From an uncultured Clostridia bacterium (GTDB taxonomy: Bacteria; Bacillota; Clostridia; Oscillospirales; Acutalibacteraceae): a stretch of 10,761 nucleotides of DNA. Position numbers and translations under genes: made by a program. The notes below the pieces were generated by a model. The model was given only the letters and a program-made list of their open reading frames with translations, had not been told where the DNA came from and made no database searches. Below, piece after piece: positions 6,831 through 10,761 of this stretch; positions within the stretch are counted from its first letter, which is position 1; the number at the start of each line of letters is the position of its first letter. Location: positions 1-10,761 of the forward strand of contig CAMOCU010000011.1 in assembly GCA_946610835.1 (NCBI GenBank), in the 5' to 3' direction.

Positions 6831-7991
6831 ATGGATACACTGCAATTCCTGAATGCCCCTACAGCAGCCGAACGGCTGGAGAACCTGCGGCAGCTGATCG
6901 CGCAAGAGTCAGCCGCGCCTGCCTTTTCCGATGTATATGTCAACAATCATATACACACCACCTACTCTTTTTCGCCCTATTCCCCAACTGCGGCGGTTTA
7001 TTTTGCGCGGCGCGCAATGTTGCCGACTGCCGGAATCGTTGACCACGACTCCATTGCCGGAGCGCGTGAATTTCTGCAGGCGAGCAGGATCGCAGGCGTT
7101 GCGGCAACCATAGGGATGGAATGCCGGGTGCGGATGGACGGTACGCCGCTGGAAGATCGGTATATCAACAACACCGATCAAAAGGGACTGGCCTATATGG
7201 TGCTGCACGGCGTACCGCACGGACAAATCGACACACTGCAGAATTTCTTTGCTCCCCTGCGCGAAAAACGCAACGAACGCAACCGCCGCATGACAGAAAA
7301 CATCAATACGCTGCTCGCAGCCGAAGGAATCTGTCTCGATTTCGACCACGACGTGCTGCCGCTGTCGCAATATGCCGACGGCGGAACCGTCACGGAACGG
7401 CATTTGATTTTTGCGCTGTGTCAAAAAATTTCCGCACTGTACAGAAGGGATCAAACAGCCGGTTTTGTCCGCGACGCGCTCGGCGTGCCGTTGACCGAAA
7501 AGCAGCAAATTCTGCTCGCCGATCCGGATAACCCGCATTTTCTGTACGATCTGCTGGGTGTGCTGAAAAGTGCGTTCATCGCGCGCGTATATGTCCCGGC
7601 CACAGATGAATGCCTGCATGTGCGCGAACTTGCCGCACTTGCCAAACGAACCGATTCCCTGCTTTGCTACGCCTATTTGGGCGATGTTGCCAACAGTGTA
7701 ACAGGCGACAAACGCGCCGGTCAGTTCGAGGACGGATACCTGCCCGAACTGTTTGACGTTCTGCGTCAATTCGATGTCGACGCCGTAACATACATGCCCT
7801 CGCGCAACAGCGCACAGCAGCTTGAACGCATCCAGAAAATGTGCTGCGAGCGCGGATTTTTACAGATTTCCGGCGAGGATATCAATTCTCCGCGCCAGTC
7901 TTTCATCTGTCCGCAGCTGAACGCGCCGCAATTCCGCCATCTGACAGATGCAACGTGGGCGCTGATCGAACGCGAACAAGCGCGCTCTTAA
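6831..7991 (+). CDS. PHP-domain metal-dependent hydrolase, divergent
   Basis: A 386-residue protein with a polymerase-and-histidinol-phosphatase (PHP) fold, a family of metal-dependent phosphoesterases. Recognisable are NNHIHTTYS (H40, H42), GIVDHDSIAG (D71, H72), a metal-type E97 in GMECR and H126 in VLHG. The later motifs are altered: the usual A-H-P reads C-Y-A-Y-L-G (279-284) and the last D-x-H reads G-E-D-I-N (348-352), so one or two metal ligands may be replaced. A long middle section (about 130-260) is mostly helical and has no recognised domain. The ATG has AGGAG at 6821-6825, 15 bp after the aldolase stop, so the two are surely one transcript and may act on related sugar phosphates. 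No specific function can be assigned. The fold is fairly certain; activity is not. Confidence 0.82.
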   Translation: MDTLQFLNAPTAAERLENLRQLIAQESAAPAFSDVYVNNHIHTTYSFSPYSPTAAVYFARRAMLPTAGIVDHDSIAGAREFLQASRIAGVAATIGMECRVRMDGTPLEDRYINNTDQKGLAYMVLHGVPHGQIDTLQNFFAPLREKRNERNRRMTENINTLLAAEGICLDFDHDVLPLSQYADGGTVTERHLIFALCQKISALYRRDQTAGFVRDALGVPLTEKQQILLADPDNPHFLYDLLGVLKSAFIARVYVPATDECLHVRELAALAKRTDSLLCYAYLGDVANSVTGDKRAGQFEDGYLPELFDVLRQFDVDAVTYMPSRNSAQQLERIQKMCCERGFLQISGEDINSPRQSFICPQLNAPQFRHLTDATWALIEREQARS

Positions 7992-8022
7992 AGGCAGCGC
8001 TGAAAGGATTTGCCCATTCCGG

Positions 8023-8029
8023 AAAGGAG
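8023..8029 (+). promoter_or_regulatory. Ribosome binding site deciding the start of the secreted protein gene
   Basis: AAAGGAG, 9 nt before the ATG at 8039. It excludes the in-frame upstream start at 7841, which would lie inside the PHP gene, and it places the signal peptide at the N-terminus. Confidence 0.85.
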
Positions 8030-8038
8030 ATTCTTTAC

Positions 8039-8809
8039 ATGAAAAGATCCGCTTCGCTGCTGCTCGTTGTGTGCCTGCTGCTCTGTACCTGCATGACCGG
8101 CGCACAGGCGGCAGAAAACAAAGTCTACGCGCTGACCATGGGCGTGCACAAATATGCCGCCAACCACACCGTGACCGACGGTTCCTCGATCGGCAAGGTC
8201 ACCTATCTGCGCCACAAGGACGGTTCCACCGGTTCCGTCAACCGCATTTACGACATTGAACCGGGCGAAAAATTTACGCTCACGACCGAGCTGAACCCCG
8301 ATCAAAAAGGCTTTTACACCTTCGTATGCTGGCTGGATATAGACAGCGCAATCGTCAGTTCCGACCCTGTGCTGGAAGTCACTATGGACAGTTCCAAGGC
8401 CTACTTCGCCGCGTATGCCGAAAACGCCAGCCGCCATCTTGTCACCTATAAAGTTACGGACGGCGAGGGCAGCGTTTCCATCGCCTCCGACCGCGGAATA
8501 TATACCGGCGTCGGCTGCGCGAGTGTGCTACACGGCGCATCCGCAACGGTGAAGATTTCCCCCGCGAAAGAATACTCTGCATACGCTCTCGTTGTCGGCG
8601 GCAAACGCGTGAGCATGCTGGGTTACACGGCACGCTCCCTGGCTCATGCGGCAAAATCAGCGGACTTCAAAGGCGTTTTTCAAGCGATCCTTAACTGCGT
8701 CAAGTATCTGATCGGTCTGGACGCAACATACACGATCCCTTCGGTCACAGAAGATATTCTTGTAGAGATCAGCTTCTTTAAACCGTATTTACTGCGAACA
8801 AAGAAATAA
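8039..8809 (+). CDS. Secreted protein with two InlB-like beta repeats, function unknown
   Basis: A 256-residue exported protein that I do not recognise as a named family. Residues 1-24 are a clear signal peptide: MKRS, a Leu/Val/Cys-rich core, and the type I cleavage site AQA before Ala25. C16 and C18 lie in the core but without a proper lipobox, so a lipoprotein is unlikely. The mature part resembles divergent InlB B-repeats: the first at about 76-128 (PGEKFTLTTELNP, then FVCWLDIDSAIVSSDP, then AYFAAYAE), the second split between about 135-191 (GEGSVSI, GASATVKISPAKEYSAYALVVGGKRV) and 231-247 (YTIPSVTEDILVEISF), with about 39 extra residues between. Such repeats are extracellular beta-grasp modules, often for adhesion. 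There is no LPXTG or transmembrane anchor. It follows the PHP gene by 47 bp. Export is confident; role unknown. Confidence 0.85.
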   Translation: MKRSASLLLVVCLLLCTCMTGAQAAENKVYALTMGVHKYAANHTVTDGSSIGKVTYLRHKDGSTGSVNRIYDIEPGEKFTLTTELNPDQKGFYTFVCWLDIDSAIVSSDPVLEVTMDSSKAYFAAYAENASRHLVTYKVTDGEGSVSIASDRGIYTGVGCASVLHGASATVKISPAKEYSAYALVVGGKRVSMLGYTARSLAHAAKSADFKGVFQAILNCVKYLIGLDATYTIPSVTEDILVEISFFKPYLLRTKK

Positions 8810-8833
8810 TTTATATTTTTTCTACATCTTCCC

Positions 8834-8863
8834 TGCATAAGCTGTAAACACACGTGCATACTA
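8834..8863 (+). promoter_or_regulatory. Candidate forespore sigma-G promoter for the DUF378 gene
   Basis: TGCATA (8834-8839), a 17-bp spacer and CATACTA (8857-8863). This fits the Bacillus sigma-G consensus (gHATR, 17-18 bp, CATnHTA) at every position. Predicted start near 8870, just ahead of AAGGAG at 8880-8885. A sigma-F reading fits less well: the -35 box agrees, but the second G of the -10 box is missing and the spacer is about 14 rather than 15. No sigma-A-like pair was seen in this gap. Confidence 0.5.
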
Positions 8864-8879
8864 AAAGCAAAAGGCAGAG

Positions 8880-8885
8880 AAGGAG
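8880..8885 (+). promoter_or_regulatory. Ribosome binding site deciding the DUF378 gene start
   Basis: AAGGAG, 9 nt before the ATG at 8895. The TTG at 8886 directly abuts this site and cannot be the start. Confidence 0.85.
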
Positions 8886-8894
8886 TTGAATAGA

Positions 8895-9122
8895 ATGCTG
8901 GACAGGATCTCACTGATCCTTGTAGTGATCGGCGCGCTGAACTGGGGCAGCATCGGTCTGTTTCAGTTCGACATTGTTGCCTGGATCTTTGGCGGTCAGG
9001 GCGCAGTAGTCAGCCGGATCATTTACACATTGGTTGCCCTCGCGGGCGTCTGGTGTCTGTCCCTGCTGTTTCGGGAGAACGCGCTTCTCACCGAATCCGG
9101 CGGCGACGACGCAGGCCGATAA
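8895..9122 (+). CDS. DUF378 family small membrane protein
   Basis: A 75-residue protein of the DUF378 family (Bacillus subtilis YuzA is, as I recall, a member). The hallmark is I-G-A-L-N-W-G-S-I-G-L-F in the first membrane segment (about 7-32), followed by a short loop with FGGQ and a second membrane segment (about 40-58) starting S-R-I-I-Y-T-L-V-A-L-A-G. The polar tail (about 60-75) is acidic and should face one side of the membrane. The molecular function of the family is not known to me. The gene is flanked by a candidate sigma-G promoter and an intrinsic terminator, so it is probably a single-gene unit, possibly forespore-expressed. Family identity is secure. Confidence 0.92.
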   Translation: MLDRISLILVVIGALNWGSIGLFQFDIVAWIFGGQGAVVSRIIYTLVALAGVWCLSLLFRENALLTESGGDDAGR

Positions 9123-9132
9123 TATCCCCGTC

Positions 9133-9169
9133 AAAAAGGACGCGTGCCGAAGCGGTACACGTCCTTTTT
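9133..9169 (+). terminator. Intrinsic terminator after the DUF378 gene
   Basis: A 17-position stem (arms 9133-9149 and 9153-9169, one C-A mismatch and one G-T wobble) with an AAG loop. It begins with AAAAA and ends with TTTTT, so it could also work on the other strand. It lies 10 bp after the stop codon. Confidence 0.88.
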
Positions 9170-9216
9170 CGCTGCTGCACACTGTTTGCAAACGACGATT
9201 TGATCCTCTGCGCAGC

Positions 9217-9245
9217 TTGACATTCCACAGCGCATTCTATATAAT
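9217..9245 (+). promoter_or_regulatory. Consensus sigma-A promoter for the phosphoesterase gene
   Basis: TTGACA (9217-9222), exactly 17 bp, TATAAT (9240-9245): a full match to the housekeeping consensus. A second TATAAT follows at 9249-9254 without a matching -35 box. Predicted start about 9252. It lies 47 bp downstream of the terminator, so it opens a new transcription unit. Confidence 0.85.
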
Positions 9246-9259
9246 GAATATAATAATAT

Positions 9260-9288
9260 GTCCGCTGCTGCAGTTCGGAGCGGCAGAC
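9260..9288 (+). other. Predicted hairpin in the 5' leader of the phosphoesterase mRNA
   Basis: Arms 9260-9269 and 9279-9288 pair at nine of ten positions (one wobble, one C-A mismatch) around a 9-nt loop. It ends 7 nt before GGAGG at 9296-9300. There is no U-run after it, so it is not a terminator; it may protect the mRNA or tune translation, or be chance. Confidence 0.35.
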
Positions 9289-9310
9289 AGACAACGGAGG
9301 CAAAAAAGAT

Positions 9311-10681
9311 ATGGAACTCAAAGGTATCCTCGACCGCATTATTGCGTTTTTCTCGGCAATTCTGCTGCTGTTTGGCGTGCGGCTGCCTGCCCGCGATCCG
9401 GTCATCCCCACAGGCCCCTGCACAGCACAAATCTCCGTCTCCTTTACCGATGATACTGCCGGTTCAGCCGCCGGTTCAATTACGCTGCAGGCCGACCAGG
9501 ACGGCCGCTATACATTGTACTGGGGCAACGAACAAGACGAAAAACTGACCGCACAAGCCGCCGACCGTACTGTACCGTATACGGAATTTCTCACAGTGGA
9601 TGTACAAAACGGCGAAGGCAGTGCGCAAACGCCGAATTTTCTGGCGATTCCTGCCGGTGCGCACTCGATTCTCGCCTACGGCGGCGAGACGCTCGCCGGA
9701 ACGTTCCCGCTCCCGAAGGAAAAAGCGGACGCGCAGGCGTATACATACAGCTTCGGCACGCTCAGCGATGTGCATTTCAATCGCTACAACAAGTCCGGCA
9801 CAGGCGACGACGCCATGATCACGTTTCCGAATGCGCTGGACTTTTTTGAGGATTTCGATGTGTCCATGGTCGCAATGACCGGCGATCTGTCCGCCTTCGG
9901 CGAAGAGGACGCATTCCGGAAATTCCACGACATTGCCGCAAACTATGATTTCCCGGTTTACACCTGCAAGGGCAACCATGACTGCTATTACAAATACAAG
10001 CTGGAAAGCTGGCAAAAATACATCAACCCCGGTGTGTACAGCGCGGAAAAAGCGGAGGGCGTGGTCGAAGTTGCGAAAAACGGCTTGGACTTTGTGTATT
10101 GCGGCGAGCGCACACACGGCGATGTGTTTATCTTTTTCAGTCAGGTGGGCGGATTGTATCCGGCGCTGCCGCTGGTCACGGATGCGCAGCTCGATTGGCT
10201 TGAACAACAGCTCGAAACCTACAAAGATAAGCGTGTATATCTGTTTTTCCACACATTCCTCAACGCGCCCTCCGGCAACCCTTACATGGGCGAGGGCAAC
10301 CTGATGACCAAAACTTTCAGCCACTATCTCCTGCCGTTTACAACCGGCACACGCGATGAAGTACGTTTTCGCGCGCTGCTGAATACATACAAAAACGTGA
10401 CGTTCTTCAACGGCCATTCCCATTGGGCGCACTATCTGCAAAGCATCAACCCGAATCTGAATATCACCGATTACGACGGTACGACCGCCACGATGGTACA
10501 TATTTCCAGCGTCTCTTCACCGCGTATCAGCTCCGATACAACGTTGCTTTGGACATCGGACACCATGAAGCGTTCCGAGGGGTATCTTGTAACGGTCTAC
10601 GCGGATCATTATGTGCTGACCGCGTGCGATTTTCTGCAAAATCAAATGCTTGCATACGCTACCTACATTGTGGAGAAATAA
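9311..10681 (+). CDS. Membrane-anchored or secreted calcineurin-like metallophosphoesterase
   Basis: A 456-residue protein with a hydrophobic N-terminal segment (about 10-23, IIAFFSAILLLFGV), either a signal anchor or an uncleaved signal peptide, followed by a beta-rich region (about 35-145) resembling the N-terminal sandwich domains of extracellular phosphatases, then the catalytic domain. All metallophosphoesterase motifs are intact: D153 and H155 in SDVH, D192 in GDL, N222-H223-D224 in GNHD, H314 in FFHT, and H369/H371 in NGHSH. The active site should hold two metal ions outside the membrane; the substrate (phosphomonoester, diester, nucleotide or wall component) cannot be told. GGAGG at 9296-9300 lies 10 nt before the ATG. 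The gene is preceded by a full-consensus promoter and followed after 1 bp by a patatin-like gene. The enzyme class is secure. Confidence 0.92.
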   Translation: MELKGILDRIIAFFSAILLLFGVRLPARDPVIPTGPCTAQISVSFTDDTAGSAAGSITLQADQDGRYTLYWGNEQDEKLTAQAADRTVPYTEFLTVDVQNGEGSAQTPNFLAIPAGAHSILAYGGETLAGTFPLPKEKADAQAYTYSFGTLSDVHFNRYNKSGTGDDAMITFPNALDFFEDFDVSMVAMTGDLSAFGEEDAFRKFHDIAANYDFPVYTCKGNHDCYYKYKLESWQKYINPGVYSAEKAEGVVEVAKNGLDFVYCGERTHGDVFIFFSQVGGLYPALPLVTDAQLDWLEQQLETYKDKRVYLFFHTFLNAPSGNPYMGEGNLMTKTFSHYLLPFTTGTRDEVRFRALLNTYKNVTFFNGHSHWAHYLQSINPNLNITDYDGTTATMVHISSVSSPRISSDTTLLWTSDTMKRSEGYLVTVYADHYVLTACDFLQNQMLAYATYIVEK

Positions 10682-10682
10682 T

Positions 10683-10761
10683 ATGATTGGAATTCTGGAT
10701 ATTGGCGGCGGGCTGCGCGGCATTTACGGTGCAGGCGTATTGGATCGCTGTCTGGATGAAG
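10683..10761 (+). CDS. Patatin-like phospholipase, N-terminal fragment
   Basis: The first 26 codons of a gene that runs off the right edge. The N-terminus reads MIGILDIGGGLRGIYGAGVLD, which is the patatin oxyanion-hole motif G-G-G-x-R-G followed by the Y-x-A-G-V-L-D helix seen in bacterial patatin-like phospholipases. These are Ser-Asp dyad lipid acyl hydrolases; the G-x-S-x-G serine and the aspartate would lie beyond the window, so activity cannot be judged. The ATG is 1 bp after the phosphoesterase stop, with GGAG at 10672-10675 inside the end of that gene, so both come from the same mRNA. Confidence 0.82.
   Translation, partial: MIGILDIGGGLRGIYGAGVLDRCLDE

Noticed and set aside
6909..7769. 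Open frame of 286 codons on the - strand opposite the PHP gene
   Set aside because: No start signal or family resemblance; it mirrors the PHP coding frame.
7841..8038. Upstream extension of the secreted protein to a start at 7841
   Set aside because: It would overlap the PHP gene by 151 bp and bury the signal peptide; AAAGGAG at 8023-8029 points to the ATG at 8039.
8077..8098. Lipoprotein signal in the secreted protein
   Set aside because: The cysteines at residues 16 and 18 lack the L-[AS]-[GA]-C pattern, and AQA at 22-24 is a good type I cleavage site.
8810..8833. Terminator after the secreted protein gene
   Set aside because: There is a T-rich stretch (8812-8822) but no stem-forming sequence before it.
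9476..10501. Open frame of 341 codons on the - strand opposite the phosphoesterase gene
   Set aside because: Low-complexity composition and no motifs; the + strand carries every metallophosphoesterase motif.

Overview
The window looks like a stretch of chromosome from a moderately GC-rich Clostridia-type Firmicute, most likely an Oscillospiraceae (Ruminococcaceae)-like gut anaerobe. The evidence is gene content and order (dtd, a GloB-like MBL hydrolase and hemZ, then a SpoVB/YabM-type flippase, mazG, hup and rqcP), strong AGGAG-type ribosome binding sites, tight co-directional packing and a candidate forespore sigma-G promoter. This assignment is by recognition of families, not by a database search. 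All genes are on the + strand. No RNA gene, insertion sequence, CRISPR array or phage gene was seen, and the longest gap without a gene is 188 bp (9123-9310).

Region 1 (1-4175) is one tightly coupled block: the 3' end of dtd (D-aminoacyl-tRNA deacylase), an MBL-fold hydrolase, a HemZ-type radical SAM protein that overlaps it by 4 bp, and a MurJ/SpoVB-like lipid flippase that starts at TTG 4 bp after hemZ. A sigma-A-like promoter overlaps the end of the flippase gene and probably starts the next unit.

Region 2 (4150-5689) is a housekeeping unit: mazG (nucleotide pyrophosphohydrolase), hup (HU), a well-formed terminator, then an RqcP/YabO-type S4 protein of ribosome quality control. It corresponds to yabM-yabN-yabO of Bacillus subtilis with hup inserted, but the yabP-yabQ-divIC genes that follow in Bacillus are absent here.

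Region 3 (5721-7991) has in their place a stand-alone class II aldolase, which resembles the aldolase half of bifunctional rhamnulose-1-phosphate aldolase/dehydrogenase proteins without the dehydrogenase half, followed by a divergent PHP-domain protein.

Region 4 (8039-10761) is envelope-oriented and lineage-specific: a small secreted protein with two InlB-like beta repeats, the second apparently split by a helical insertion; a two-helix DUF378 membrane protein behind a TGCATA-N17-CATACTA element that fits the sigma-G consensus and closed by a terminator; then a membrane-anchored or secreted calcineurin-like phosphoesterase behind a perfect TTGACA-N17-TATAAT promoter, followed after 1 bp by the start of a patatin-like phospholipase.

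No obvious new defence or mobile system is present. The best leads are the sigma-G-like promoter for the DUF378 gene, the aldolase/PHP pair at the yabP-yabQ position, the split InlB-type repeat, and the terminator between hup and rqcP.
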